From assembly GCA_029624735.1 (NCBI GenBank), contig JARSSM010000017.1, positions 31,675 through 95,674 on the forward strand: a stretch of 64,000 nucleotides of DNA. The letters run 5' to 3'. The stretch is from Defluviicoccus sp. Lineage in GTDB: Bacteria > Pseudomonadota > Alphaproteobacteria > Rhodospirillales > Defluviicoccaceae. The notes beneath the pieces are model-generated. The model was given only the letters and a program-made list of their open reading frames with translations, was not told the origin of the DNA and did not search any database. A program made the translations under genes and the position numbers. Shown piece after piece: positions 17,498-27,338 of the stretch (position 1 is the stretch's first letter; the number at the start of each line of letters is the position of its first letter).

Positions 17498-18285
17498 GCA
17501 CGCCTCGCAGCAGCAGCGGACCGGTGCGGCCGCGCCGGGCGATGGTGCTGGCGGCGGGACTTGGCGTGCGCATGCGGCCGATCACCGAGCGCATCCCGAA
17601 GCCCCTGATCACGATCGGCGGCTATACCCTGCTCGACCGCATCCTCGATCGCTTGGGCGCGGCAGGGGTGGCCGACGTGGTGGTGAATGCCTATCACTTG
17701 GCGCCCTTGATCACCCGTCACGTCGCCCAGCGACTCAGTCCACGGATCCAGCTTTCGGTCGAGAGCACGCTTCTGGAGACCGGCGGCGGCATCGTCAACG
17801 CCCTGCCGCTTCTGGGCGCGGCCCCGTTCTATGCCGTCAACGGCGATGTCTTGTGGCAGGACGGACCGGTCCCGGCGCTGGCGGCACTGGCGGACGCATG
17901 GGACGCGCGCACCATGGACGCGCTCCTCCTGCTGCATCCGGTGGCAACCGCGCTCGGCTACCGGGGCCGCGGCGACTTTCATCTGCACGACGATGGCCGG
18001 CTGGCGCGGCGCGACGGTGACGACGACGCGGCCTACCTGTTTGCCGGCCTGCAGATCCTGCACCCGCGGCTGTTCGCAAATCCGCCACCACCGCCGTTTT
18101 CGCTCAACGTCCTGTTCGACCGGGCACTGGCCCAGGGCCGCCTGCACGGCGTCGTCAACTCAGGCGGCTGGTGCCACGTCAGCACGCCAGAGGACATCGC
18201 GCCGGCCGAGGCCTTCGTTCAGCGCTGGACTGCCTGCCGGACCGGAGGGCCCGCGGGTGAAGTGGGCGCCGGAGAGTGCGTGTGA
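17494..18285 (+). CDS. murU: MurU-type nucleotidyltransferase
   Basis: This 263-residue GT-A-fold nucleotidyltransferase has AMVLAAGLGVRMRPIT near residue 16 (nucleotide-binding GxGxRMRP), KPLITIGG, ETGGGIVNAL and FYAVNGDVLW (metal-binding Asp). It probably converts MurNAc-1-phosphate to UDP-MurNAc, working after the AmgK-like kinase. A general sugar-1-phosphate nucleotidyltransferase is the alternative. Start and stop overlap its neighbours (ATGA upstream; GTGA into addB). Confidence 0.88.
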   Translation: MSTPRSSSGPVRPRRAMVLAAGLGVRMRPITERIPKPLITIGGYTLLDRILDRLGAAGVADVVVNAYHLAPLITRHVAQRLSPRIQLSVESTLLETGGGIVNALPLLGAAPFYAVNGDVLWQDGPVPALAALADAWDARTMDALLLLHPVATALGYRGRGDFHLHDDGRLARRDGDDDAAYLFAGLQILHPRLFANPPPPPFSLNVLFDRALAQGRLHGVVNSGGWCHVSTPEDIAPAEAFVQRWTACRTGGPAGEVGAGECV

Positions 18286-21260
18286 GCGCAGCACGCGTCT
18301 ACAGCGTGCATCCCGGCAACACCTTCGTCGATGCGTTTGCGCGCGGCCTGCTTGCCAGCGCCGGCCCGGAGCCGGAGGCGCTGACGCGGATCCAGATCCT
18401 GCTGCCGACCCGCCGGGCCAGCCGTGCGCTCGCGGCGGCCTTCCTGCGCCTGCGCGGCGGGCAGCCGCTGCTGCTGCCGTGGATGCGGCCACTGGGCGAT
18501 CTGGAGGACGATCTCTTTTCGCCCGAAGAGGAAACGACAGCGGATGAGATGGCCTTCGGCGAAGCGCTGGCCGTGCCGCCCGCGATCTCGTCCCTCAAGC
18601 GGCAGCTGTTGCTGACCCGGACGGTGCTGGCGCTCAAGGGACAAGCGACAACGCTCGATCAGGCAGCCCGGCTCGCGCGCGAACTCGGCCGCCTGCTTGA
18701 TCAGGCGCAGACGGAACGGCGCGATCTGGCGGGGCTTGCCGAGCTGATCAAGGGCGAACTCGCCCAGCACTGGCAGATCACCGTCGATTTCCTCGCCATC
18801 CTCACCCATAGCTGGCCCGAGATTCTCGCCGAGGAAGGGTGCGTCGATCCGGCCGAGCGGCGCAACCGGCTCCTGGAGGCACAAGCGCACGCTTGGCGCA
18901 CCGCGCCACCGCCGGGGCCGGTCTATGCCGCAGGGACGACCGGTAGCGTGCCGGCGACCGCCGACCTGCTCGCGGTCGTCGCCAGACTGCCGCAAGGGGC
19001 GGTGATCCTGCCCGGCCTCGATGTCGAAGCCGACGACGCCACCTGGCAGGCCATCCTCGATGATCCTGGCCACCCGCAGTTCGGCATGGCACATCTGCTC
19101 GAGCGCATCGAGGTCGACCGCCGGGCCGTCCGCGAGTGGCCGGCGCCAGACCAGGACCGTTGCGATCCGGCGCGCACCCGGCTGGTCAATCGTGCCCTTC
19201 GGCCGGCCGCGTGCAGCGAGATCGTTCCCGCCGAGCGGACGGCGCTTGCTGCCACGCTCCCGACCGCGCTTGCGGGCCTCACCCGCATCGATTGCCCAAG
19301 CGCGGAGGAGGAAGCGCGCGTCGTAGCCCTGATCCTGCGCCAGGTTCTGGAAACGCCGGGCAAGACCGCAGCGCTGGTCACCTCCAGCCGCACGCTCGCG
19401 CGCCGGGTGGCGGGAGAGCTGCAGCGCTGGGGGATCGCGATCGACGACTCCGCCGGCCGGCCGCTCGGCGCCACCCCCGTCGGCACCTTCCTCCGCCTGG
19501 TGGTCGCGACGGTGGCCACCGCGTTCGCGCCGATCCCGTTGCTGGCGATGCTCAAACATCCGCTCGCGGCACTTGGCTTTCCCGCCGCCGCGGCGCGGGC
19601 GAAGGCCCGGGCGCTTGAAAGCCGCGCCCTGCGCGGGCCGCGGCCGGCACCGGGGATCGAGGGCCTGCGTGCCGCACTCGGCGCCGAAGCTGCGAACGCG
19701 CACGAACTCCTTGCCGCGATCGAGCGCGCCACGGCGCCCTTGCGCCACGAGATGGAGAGGCAGCGCGCGCCGCTCATCGATCTCCTGCGCGCCCATGTCG
19801 AGACGGCTGAGGCGCTCGCCGCAAGCACGACCGAGACCGGCGCCGAACGCCTGTGGAGCGGCGACGACGGTGAGGCTGCGGCGCAATTCTTGAGCCAGCT
19901 CGCCGATGCAGCAGCCGCCCTGGGGCCGATCCCGCCCGCTGACTACCCCGAGCTCTATGACGTCCTGCAAACGGGCTCCGTCGTCCGCCCCAGCTTCGGC
20001 GGTCATCCACGGCTTGCGATCTGGGGTCCGCTCGAAGCCCGCCTGCAGCATGCCGACGTGATGATCTTAGGTGCGCTGAACGAGGACAGCTGGCCGCCGC
20101 AGGTGCCGCCCAACCCGTGGATGGGCCGGCAAATGATGAAGGAGTTCGGCCTGCCGCTGCCGGAACGGCGGATCGGCCTGTCGGCGCACGATTTCGCGCA
20201 AGCCGCAGCGGCACCGGAGGTCTATCTGACGCGGTCTCGGCGTGAGGAGGGTGCGCCTACGGTGCCAAGCCGTTGGCTCCTGCGCCTTGGCCTCTTCACC
20301 AAGGGAACCGCCTGGGAATCCTCGAATGCCGCCGCCGCCGACCGCTGGCTGCACTGGGCGCGGGATCTCGATACGCCGGCCAGCGAACACGCGATCGCGA
20401 TCAGCCGCCCGGCACCGACGCCCCCGGTTGCGGCGCGGCCGCGCCGGCTCTCGGTGACACAGATCGACACCTGGATGCGCGACCCCTACGCGATCTACGC
20501 CCGCCACATCTTGGCATTGCAGGCACTGGACCCGATCGATGCGGATCCGGCGCAGGCTGAGTATGGCGCGGTCGTGCACCAGGCGCTCGATGCGTTCCTT
20601 CGCCGCTATCCGGACCGGCTGCCGGCTTCGGCACTCGAATGCCTGCTGGCGGAAGGCCAGACCGCCTTCGGCCGTCTCGTCGACCGGCCGGGCGTGCGCG
20701 CGTTCTGGTGGCCGCGGTTCGAGCGCATCGCGCGCTGGTTTCTCGACCAGGAGCGCCTGCGCCGGCCTGGCTTGACCGCTTGCGCGACCGAGATCACGGG
20801 CGAGATGAACCTTTCCGCCCCTCTCGGCCCGTTCCTGTTGACGGCCAAGGCGGACCGCATCGACGTGCTGGCCGACGGCACGCTCGCGATCATCGACTAC
20901 AAGACCGGCAGCGTTCCGAAGAAGGGAGAGGTCGAGGCGGGCCTTTCGCCGCAGTTGCCGCTTGAGGCGGCGATCGCGCAGGCCGGCGGATTTGCCTCCG
21001 TCCCGCGCGCACGTGTCGGCTGCCTGGAGTACTGGCGCTTAAGCGGCGGGATACCGCCCGGCACGATCGAGGCGATCAACAGCGGCCCCGAACTCGTTGC
21101 CGCCGCGGCGGCCGGCCTTGAGCGCCTGGTTGCCGCCTTCGATCGCGAGGAGACGCCTTATCTCTCCCAACCGCGCCCGGCCGCCGCGCCGCGCTACAGC
21201 GATTACGGCCACCTGGCGCGGATCAAGGAATGGTCCGCGGGCGCGGAGGATGACGGATGA
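18282..21260 (+). CDS. addB: Double-strand break repair protein AddB
   Basis: This is the 992-residue partner of AddA in the helicase–nuclease that resects double-strand breaks for RecA. A UvrD-like but inactive helicase fold covers the first two thirds, and a PDDEXK nuclease domain lies near the C-terminus (Asp/Lys in AIIDYKTGSVP, about residue 870). GTG at 18282 is preferred over GTG 18276 because GGAG lies 7 bases before it and it overlaps the murU stop. The stop overlaps the addA ATG (ATGA). Confidence 0.93.
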   Translation: MSAARVYSVHPGNTFVDAFARGLLASAGPEPEALTRIQILLPTRRASRALAAAFLRLRGGQPLLLPWMRPLGDLEDDLFSPEEETTADEMAFGEALAVPPAISSLKRQLLLTRTVLALKGQATTLDQAARLARELGRLLDQAQTERRDLAGLAELIKGELAQHWQITVDFLAILTHSWPEILAEEGCVDPAERRNRLLEAQAHAWRTAPPPGPVYAAGTTGSVPATADLLAVVARLPQGAVILPGLDVEADDATWQAILDDPGHPQFGMAHLLERIEVDRRAVREWPAPDQDRCDPARTRLVNRALRPAACSEIVPAERTALAATLPTALAGLTRIDCPSAEEEARVVALILRQVLETPGKTAALVTSSRTLARRVAGELQRWGIAIDDSAGRPLGATPVGTFLRLVVATVATAFAPIPLLAMLKHPLAALGFPAAAARAKARALESRALRGPRPAPGIEGLRAALGAEAANAHELLAAIERATAPLRHEMERQRAPLIDLLRAHVETAEALAASTTETGAERLWSGDDGEAAAQFLSQLADAAAALGPIPPADYPELYDVLQTGSVVRPSFGGHPRLAIWGPLEARLQHADVMILGALNEDSWPPQVPPNPWMGRQMMKEFGLPLPERRIGLSAHDFAQAAAAPEVYLTRSRREEGAPTVPSRWLLRLGLFTKGTAWESSNAAAADRWLHWARDLDTPASEHAIAISRPAPTPPVAARPRRLSVTQIDTWMRDPYAIYARHILALQALDPIDADPAQAEYGAVVHQALDAFLRRYPDRLPASALECLLAEGQTAFGRLVDRPGVRAFWWPRFERIARWFLDQERLRRPGLTACATEITGEMNLSAPLGPFLLTAKADRIDVLADGTLAIIDYKTGSVPKKGEVEAGLSPQLPLEAAIAQAGGFASVPRARVGCLEYWRLSGGIPPGTIEAINSGPELVAAAAAGLERLVAAFDREETPYLSQPRPAAAPRYSDYGHLARIKEWSAGAEDDG

Positions 21261-24200
21261 GCGACGTCAGCGCCATCCGCACCCCCGACCCGATGGAGGC
21301 GCAGCGCGGTGCCGCCGATCCCACCGCTTCGGTCTGGGTGGCTGCATCGGCTGGCACCGGCAAGACCAAGATCCTCACCGACCGCGTGCTCAATCTGATG
21401 CTCGCCGAAACCAGGCCGGAGCGCATCCTCTGCCTCACCTTCACCAAGGCGGCGGCAGCCGAGATGAGCAGCCGCATCACCGAGCAGCTGGCGCAGTGGG
21501 CCGTTGCCGACGACGAAGCGCTCAAGGCCGCGCTGCACGCCCTTGTCGGCCACCCCGTCGAGGCGGAGACGCGGGTCCGGGCGCGAAAACTGTTCGCCCA
21601 CGTCCTGGACACGCCCGGCGGCATGAAGATCCAGACCATCCACGCCTTCTGCCAGTCGCTGTTGGGCCGCTTTCCGCTCGAAGCCGGCGTCGCCCCGCAT
21701 TTTGCCATCGTTGACGACCGCGACGCGGCAGAGCTGATGCGGAGCGCCCGCGACAGCGTGTTGCGCCGCATCGGGGACGAAACCGATCCCCTCGCCCGCG
21801 CGCTGGCGGACCTGACGCCGTACCTGCAGGAGGTGGGATTTGCTGCCCTCAGCGCCGCGCTGACCCGTGAGCGCGGGCGGATCGCCGATCTGATCGAGCG
21901 CCATCAGGGCGTGGAGCCGGCCATCGCCGCGATGCGGGCGCTCCTGCGCAGCCCGGAGGGAACGACGGTCGCGAGCGTGCGCGCCGACGCCTGCCGGGAC
22001 GAGGCCTTCGATGAGGACGGCCTGCGGCACTGCGCGGCCGCGCTCGCGGCCGGCTCCCAGGCCGATCAGGCGCGCGGCGCCGCCATCGCGCTCTGGCTGC
22101 AGGCATCGGCAGCGGAGCGCGACCCGCTGTTCGAAGGCTACCTCCGGCAGTTCCTGACCGAGAAGTCCCTGCCGCGCAAGACTCTCATCACCCAAACCGC
22201 ACTCAAGCGCGCGCCCGGGGCGCAAGAGATCCTGATCCGCGAGGCCGAACGGCTGCGCGCTGTCCTCATACAGGGCCGGGCAGCGGTCACGGCTGAGGCC
22301 ACCGCCGCCGTCATGCGGCTCGGCAGCGCCCTCCTGGCCGAGTACCAGGCGCAAAAGCGCTACCGCTCGCTCCTCGACTACGACGACCTGATCCACAACT
22401 CCGAGCGCCTGCTCGAGGGCGGCTTGAACGCAGCCTGGGTGCTGTACAAGCTCGACGGCGGCATCGACCATGTCCTGATCGACGAGGCGCAGGACACCAG
22501 CCCCGACCAGTGGCAGGTCATCCGGGCGCTGACGACCGAGTTCTTTGCCGGCTTGGGCGCGCGCGCGTCAGGCCGCACGATCTTCGCAGTCGGTGACGTC
22601 AAGCAGTCGATCTTCAGCTTTCAGGGCGCCGATCCCGATCATTTCATCCGTAATCGCGCCCATTTCAGCGACCACGTCCGGGCCGCAAACGAGATCTGGC
22701 GGCCGATTGACTTAAGCGTGTCGTTCCGCTCGACCCGCGCCGTGCTGGCGGCCGTTGACGCGGTCTTCTCATTGCCCAGGGCCGCCGCCGGTGTCGCCCT
22801 CGACGGCACGGCCATCGTGCACCAGGCCTACCGTCAGCGCGACGGCGGCTCGGTCGAGGTCTGGCCACCGGTCGCCAAGCGCACCACGGACGTTGAGGAG
22901 CCGTGGATGCCGCCGACCAGCCCGATCGAGGGCGATGCGCCACAGCTACGCCTGGCACGGATCATCGCGCGCCGGATCGCCCGCATGATCGAGAGCGAAA
23001 CGCTGGCCTCGCGGGGCCGGCCGGTCCGCGCCGGCGACATCATGGTCCTCGTGCGCCGACGCACCCCCTTCATCGCCGAACTGGTGCGGACGCTGAAAAG
23101 CCTGCGCGTCCCCGTCGCCGGCATCGACCGCATGGTGCTCTCGGAGCAGATCGCGGTGATGGATCTGGTCGCGCTGGCCCACTTCGCGCTGTTGCCGACC
23201 GACGACCTGACGCTTGCAACCGTGCTCAAGAGCCCGCTGATCGGCCTCGACGAGGAAACGCTGTTCCGCCTCGCGTACGGACGGACCGGGAGCCTGTGGC
23301 AGGCACTGAAGGTGGCTGCCACTGAGATTCCAGCCTGCGCCGCCGCGCGCGACACGCTTGCCGATGTGCTTGCGTTCGCAGACGCCGTCCCGCCGTTTGA
23401 GTTTTTCACCCGCGTGCTCGGCCCGCTCGACGGGCGCCGAAAGCTGGTCGGCCGCTTGGGCCGTGATGTTGAAGAGGCGATCGGCGAACTCCTCCAACTT
23501 GCCCTCAGCTACGAGCGCACGCACGTCCCGTCCCTCCAGGGTTTCTTGCACTGGTTCGAGACCGGAACGGTGGAGATCAAGCGCGATCTCGAACAGGGCG
23601 ACCGTGATGCCGTGCGGATCATGACGACGCACGGCGCCAAGGGCTTGCAAGCGCCGATCGTGTTCCTGCCCGACACGCTGCAGCTGCCGAACGCAGAGAA
23701 GGCACCACCGATCCTGTGGCCGGCGCTGCCCTCGGGCGAAAGCATGCTGCTCTGGCCACCGAAGCGGGAGTACCGGGAGGAGATTGCCGAGGAGGAATAT
23801 GCGGCCAAGCGCGACCGCGAGATGCAGGAATACCGCCGGCTGCTCTATGTCGCGATGACGCGGGCGGAGGATCGGCTGATCGTCTGCGGCTGGCAGACCG
23901 GCAGCACGTGGTCGGACGACTGCTGGTACGCCTTGATCACCGATGCCTTGCAAGCGGCCGGGGAACGGCTCGGCCTGGTCACGGAAGACGACGCTGCCCT
24001 TGCCGCCGACCGGGAATTCGACGGTGCCGCCAAGGTGCTGCGCTTCAGCTACCCGCAAGAGTCCGAACCCCGTCCCGAGCCGGCGCCCGCACACCATGAA
24101 CTGCCACCGTTGCCGGCCTGGGCCCGGACGCCTCCGGACGCAGAGGCAGCGGCGCCACGCCCGCTCACGCCGTCGCGCGCCGGCGGTCCCGCGGCCGCGC

Positions 24201-24718
24201 CCTCGCCGCTCGACGATGCCGGGCAGCGCTTCAACCGCGGCCGCATCATCCACCGCCTCCTGCAGACGCTGCCGGCCTTACCCACGGCCGCACAGGCGCG
24301 CGCTGCCGCAGCGTGGCTGGCGCGGCCAGCCCTGGCGCTGACCGAAGCCGAACGCGACGAGATCGCCGGTGCCGTCCGCCGCGTGCTTGACGATCCAGCA
24401 TGCGCGCCCCTGTTCCAGCCCGGCAGCCTGGCCGAAGTACCGTTTACGGGCACGCTGGACGACCGGCCGATCGCAGGCCAGGTCGATCGGCTGGTTGTCG
24501 GCGAGAGCATCGTCACCGTGCTCGATTACAAGACCGACCGCACCGTGCCGACCGCCGCCGCGCGCGTTTCGGCCGCCTATCTGCGCCAGATGGCGGCCTA
24601 TCGCGCGGTCCTGCGGCGGATCTATCCGGAACGGACCGTCCGCTGCCTGCTCTTGTGGACGGCCGGCCCCGCCGTCATGACTTTGGATGACGGGATCCTT
24701 GACCGGTACGCGCCTTGA
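21257..24718 (+). CDS. addA: Double-strand break repair helicase AddA
   Basis: This 1153-residue UvrD/RecB-type helicase with nuclease domain has a Walker A ASAGTGKTKILTDR near residue 33, LTFTKAAAAEM (motif Ia), VLIDEAQDTSPDQW (motif II, about 410), GDVKQSIFSFQGADP (motif III) and VAMTRAEDRL (motif VI, near 870). The C-terminal nuclease signature VLDYKTDRTVP is near residue 1090. Together with AddB it is the alphaproteobacterial substitute for RecBCD. It overlaps addB by 4 bases. Confidence 0.95.
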   Translation: MSDVSAIRTPDPMEAQRGAADPTASVWVAASAGTGKTKILTDRVLNLMLAETRPERILCLTFTKAAAAEMSSRITEQLAQWAVADDEALKAALHALVGHPVEAETRVRARKLFAHVLDTPGGMKIQTIHAFCQSLLGRFPLEAGVAPHFAIVDDRDAAELMRSARDSVLRRIGDETDPLARALADLTPYLQEVGFAALSAALTRERGRIADLIERHQGVEPAIAAMRALLRSPEGTTVASVRADACRDEAFDEDGLRHCAAALAAGSQADQARGAAIALWLQASAAERDPLFEGYLRQFLTEKSLPRKTLITQTALKRAPGAQEILIREAERLRAVLIQGRAAVTAEATAAVMRLGSALLAEYQAQKRYRSLLDYDDLIHNSERLLEGGLNAAWVLYKLDGGIDHVLIDEAQDTSPDQWQVIRALTTEFFAGLGARASGRTIFAVGDVKQSIFSFQGADPDHFIRNRAHFSDHVRAANEIWRPIDLSVSFRSTRAVLAAVDAVFSLPRAAAGVALDGTAIVHQAYRQRDGGSVEVWPPVAKRTTDVEEPWMPPTSPIEGDAPQLRLARIIARRIARMIESETLASRGRPVRAGDIMVLVRRRTPFIAELVRTLKSLRVPVAGIDRMVLSEQIAVMDLVALAHFALLPTDDLTLATVLKSPLIGLDEETLFRLAYGRTGSLWQALKVAATEIPACAAARDTLADVLAFADAVPPFEFFTRVLGPLDGRRKLVGRLGRDVEEAIGELLQLALSYERTHVPSLQGFLHWFETGTVEIKRDLEQGDRDAVRIMTTHGAKGLQAPIVFLPDTLQLPNAEKAPPILWPALPSGESMLLWPPKREYREEIAEEEYAAKRDREMQEYRRLLYVAMTRAEDRLIVCGWQTGSTWSDDCWYALITDALQAAGERLGLVTEDDAALAADREFDGAAKVLRFSYPQESEPRPEPAPAHHELPPLPAWARTPPDAEAAAPRPLTPSRAGGPAAAPSPLDDAGQRFNRGRIIHRLLQTLPALPTAAQARAAAAWLARPALALTEAERDEIAGAVRRVLDDPACAPLFQPGSLAEVPFTGTLDDRPIAGQVDRLVVGESIVTVLDYKTDRTVPTAAARVSAAYLRQMAAYRAVLRRIYPERTVRCLLLWTAGPAVMTLDDGILDRYAP

Positions 24719-24809
24719 CCGGGCGGGAGGCCATCCGTACATTGCCCTTTGTAACCGCTGCCCCGGCAGGCGCTTGAGGGGCGGGGCTGATCTGCAACAG
24801 GATTCCCGA

Positions 24810-25133
24810 ATGCCGAAGAACGTCACCGACGACACGTTCAATACCGACGTGCTGAAATCGGAAAAGCCGGTGCTGGTGGATTTCTGGGCGGAATGGTGCG
24901 GCCCCTGCAAGCAGATCGCGCCGGCGCTCGAGGCGCTCGATCAGCAGATGGGCGAGGCCGTGACGGTCGCCAAGGTGAACATCGACGACAACCCGATGAC
25001 GCCTTCGAAGTACGGCGTGCGCGGCATCCCGACCCTGATGCTGTTCAAGGACGGCCAGGTCGCGGCGACCCGCATCGGCGCCCTGCCGCAAAGCCAGCTG
25101 TTCGAGTGGGTGAAGTCGATCCTTTCGGCTTGA
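24810..25133 (+). CDS. trxA: Thioredoxin 1
   Basis: This 107-residue classical thioredoxin has the active site WAEWCGPCKQIAP near residues 27–39 and the cis-proline loop RGIPTLMLFKDG. It reduces protein disulfides in the cytoplasm. ATG at 24810 has AGGA 7 bases upstream; the open frame before it is not part of the family. It lies 91 bases after addA on the same strand and converges with folC, whose stop is 16 bases away. The addA-trxA-folC neighbourhood is typical of alphaproteobacteria. Confidence 0.97.
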   Translation: MPKNVTDDTFNTDVLKSEKPVLVDFWAEWCGPCKQIAPALEALDQQMGEAVTVAKVNIDDNPMTPSKYGVRGIPTLMLFKDGQVAATRIGALPQSQLFEWVKSILSA

Positions 25134-25149
25134 GGGCCGCGGACCGGCG

Positions 25150-26445
25150 TCAGCCGTTCTCCGCAAGCACTGCTCCGGCCAGATAGAGCGAACCGCAGAT
25201 CAGGACCCGGCTCGGTGGTTCGCCCACGCCGGCGGCACGGCATAGAGCGTGACGCACGGATTCGCAGGCCTCCGCCGCCAGCCCCACGCTTCGCGCAGCC
25301 GCAGCCGCAGCCACCGCATCCAGGCTCGCCGCCTCACCCGGAATCGCCACCGTCAACGCGCGTTGGGCGAGACCGGCCAGCGGTGCAAGGAAACCGGTGT
25401 TGTCCTTGGTCTTGAGCATCCCGAACACGAGCACCAGCGGCCGATCACGCCACCCCTCCAGGTGACGGGCGAGCGCCTGTGCCGCACCCGGGTTGTGGCC
25501 GCCATCGAGCCACAGTTCCCAGTCGGCCGGCAGGAGATCGACCAGCCGCCCCGCTTCGAGCCGCTGCAGGCGTGCCGGCCAATGGGCGCGGGCGAGGCCG
25601 CGGGCGATGGCGCTGGTATCGATGGTGAGGCCCGGCAACCGGTAAAGGCAGGCGAGCGCGAGGCCGGCGTTGGCAATCTGATGCACGCCCGACAATGCCG
25701 GCATCGGCAGCGTCAGGTGCGTTTGCGGCAATCTCGGCGGCCGGCCTTCGAACACCCAGCCACCGCCCTCGGGCTCCGCGGACCAGCCCTCGCCCTCGCA
25801 GATCAGCGGCGCCCCGACATCGGCCGCCCGGCGCGCGATGACGGCCGCCGCCTCAGCCGGCTGGTGGACACTCAAGCATGGAACGCCGGGTTTCAGGATG
25901 CCCGCCTTCTCGCCGGCCACTTCAGCAATTGTTTCGCCAAGAAATGTCTGATGGTCGAGCGAGATCGGCGTCAGCACCGTGATCAGCGGCCGCGCAACGA
26001 CGTTGGTGGCATCGAGCCTGCCGCCGAGGCCGGTCTCCAGCAGGGTGAAATCGGCTGGCGTGCGGGCAAAGGCGAGAAAAGCCGCCGCGGTCGTGATCTC
26101 GAAAAAGGTGATCGGCTCGCCCGCGTTGGCCGCCTCGCACTCCCGCAGCACCGCACACAAGCTGTCGTCGTCGATTTCCCGGCCGGCAACGACGATGCGC
26201 TCGTTGAAGCGAACCAGATGCGGCGAGGTGTAGACATGGACGGCGCAGCCCAGCGCCTCCAGCATCGCCTTCATGAAGGCGATGGTCGAGCCTTTGCCGT
26301 TGGTGCCAGCAACATGGATGACCGGCGCCAGTTGCCGCTCGGGATGGTCCAACCGCTCAAGCAGCCGCTCAATCCTGGCGAGCGACAGATCGATCACACG
26401 CGGGTGCAACTCTTTGAGCCGCGCGAGGATCGGGCCGGTGCTCAG
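25150..26445 (-). CDS. folC: Bifunctional folylpolyglutamate synthase/dihydrofolate synthase
   Basis: This Mur-ligase-family enzyme adds glutamate to dihydropteroate and folates. It shows VAGTNGKGST near the N-terminus (P-loop), FFEITTAAAFLAF, LETGLGGRLDATN and the C-terminal LDGGHNPGAA. The start matters: the first AUG-like codon is a TTG (26409) inside the family domain, but an in-frame CTG at 26445 has a perfect GGAGGTGATC ribosome-binding site 7 bases upstream and adds 12 residues (ending ...ARLKEL before HPRVIDLS) that match the family N-terminus. I take CTG as the start (431 residues). It lies 44 bases after trpA on the same strand. Confidence 0.92.
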   Translation of the reverse strand: MSTGPILARLKELHPRVIDLSLARIERLLERLDHPERQLAPVIHVAGTNGKGSTIAFMKAMLEALGCAVHVYTSPHLVRFNERIVVAGREIDDDSLCAVLRECEAANAGEPITFFEITTAAAFLAFARTPADFTLLETGLGGRLDATNVVARPLITVLTPISLDHQTFLGETIAEVAGEKAGILKPGVPCLSVHQPAEAAAVIARRAADVGAPLICEGEGWSAEPEGGGWVFEGRPPRLPQTHLTLPMPALSGVHQIANAGLALACLYRLPGLTIDTSAIARGLARAHWPARLQRLEAGRLVDLLPADWELWLDGGHNPGAAQALARHLEGWRDRPLVLVFGMLKTKDNTGFLAPLAGLAQRALTVAIPGEAASLDAVAAAAAARSVGLAAEACESVRHALCRAAGVGEPPSRVLICGSLYLAGAVLAENG

Positions 26446-26450
26446 GTGAT

Positions 26451-26457
26451 CACCTCC
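26451..26457 (-). promoter_or_regulatory. Consensus ribosome-binding site that fixes a CTG start for folC
   Basis: On the minus strand this reads GGAGGTG, within GGAGGTGATC, complementary to the 16S rRNA tail over ten bases. It is followed 7 bases later by an in-frame CTG at 26445–26443. The overlapping GTG in the same sequence is in a frame that stops two codons later, so it cannot start folC. This supports a rare CTG initiation codon. Confidence 0.7.
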
Positions 26458-26489
26458 GTCGTGCGCCAGCCGGGCGCGTTCGCCCCCGC

Positions 26490-27338
26490 TCAGACCGGGC
26501 CCCGCCGCGGCCGTGCGGCATGAACGCCTTCCGCCAGCGAACCGACAAAGGAGGCCACGACATCGACCAGATCGGGACGCGGCGCCCCTTTCGCGTCAAG
26601 GTGGTCGGCGATCTTGGCGACGATCGCCGAGCCAACGACCGCCGCGTCCGCGGTGCTGCCGATCGCGCGGGCCTGACCGGGGGACTTGATGCCGAAGCCG
26701 ACCGCGACCGGCAGCGGGGAATGGGCGCGGATGCGCTCGACCGCGTGCGTCACGTCCACCAGCGCAGCCGAAGCCGTGCCGGTGATGCCGGTGATCGAGA
26801 CGTAATAGACGAAACCGGAGGCATGCTTGACGACCAACGGCAGCCGCTCGTCCCCTGTCGTCGGCGCCACGAGGAAGATCAGGTCGATGCCCGCATTCCT
26901 GGCTGGGCCGACCACTTCTTCGGCCTCCTCCGGCGGCAGATCGACCAGGATCAGGCCATCGACCCCCGCCTTCTTGGCCGCAAACAGAAACCGCGCGGTG
27001 CCGTAAACATAGACCGGATTGAAGTAGCCCATGAGGACGATCGGCGTCTCCGCGTCTTCCTGGCGGAAGGCCGCCACCATGTCGAGCGTGCGCCGCATCG
27101 TCTGGCCGGCACGCAGCGCCCGTTCCGAGGCGGCCTGAATGATCGGGCCGTCGGCCATCGGATCGCTGAACGGCATGCCGAGCTCGATGATGTCCGCACC
27201 CGCAGCCGGCAGCCGGCGCATGATGTCGATCGAGGTCGCGAGATCGGGATCGCCAGCGGTCACGAAGGTGACGAGCCCGGCGCGCCGCTGCTGCCTTAAG
27301 CTTGCGAACCGCCGGCCGATGCGCCCGCCTTCCCTCAT
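26490..27338 (-). CDS. trpA: Tryptophan synthase alpha chain
   Basis: This 282-residue TIM-barrel enzyme cleaves indole-3-glycerol phosphate to indole and glyceraldehyde-3-phosphate. Family motifs are present: [33 protein letters not shown] (catalytic Glu near 54), [21 protein letters not shown] (catalytic Asp) and the phosphate-binding GFGIK with AAVVGSAIV. The ATG at 27338 overlaps the trpB stop (ATGA). In most alphaproteobacteria accD follows; here folC comes next. Confidence 0.96.
   Translation of the reverse strand: MREGGRIGRRFASLRQQRRAGLVTFVTAGDPDLATSIDIMRRLPAAGADIIELGMPFSDPMADGPIIQAASERALRAGQTMRRTLDMVAAFRQEDAETPIVLMGYFNPVYVYGTARFLFAAKKAGVDGLILVDLPPEEAEEVVGPARNAGIDLIFLVAPTTGDERLPLVVKHASGFVYYVSITGITGTASAALVDVTHAVERIRAHSPLPVAVGFGIKSPGQARAIGSTADAAVVGSAIVAKIADHLDAKGAPRPDLVDVVASFVGSLAEGVHAARPRRGPV

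Noticed and set aside
18219..20051. A 610-codon open frame on the minus strand opposite addB
   Set aside because: It is the antisense shadow of a GC-rich coding region; composition is Arg/Gly/Ala rich, with no domain, and AddB on the plus strand is certain.
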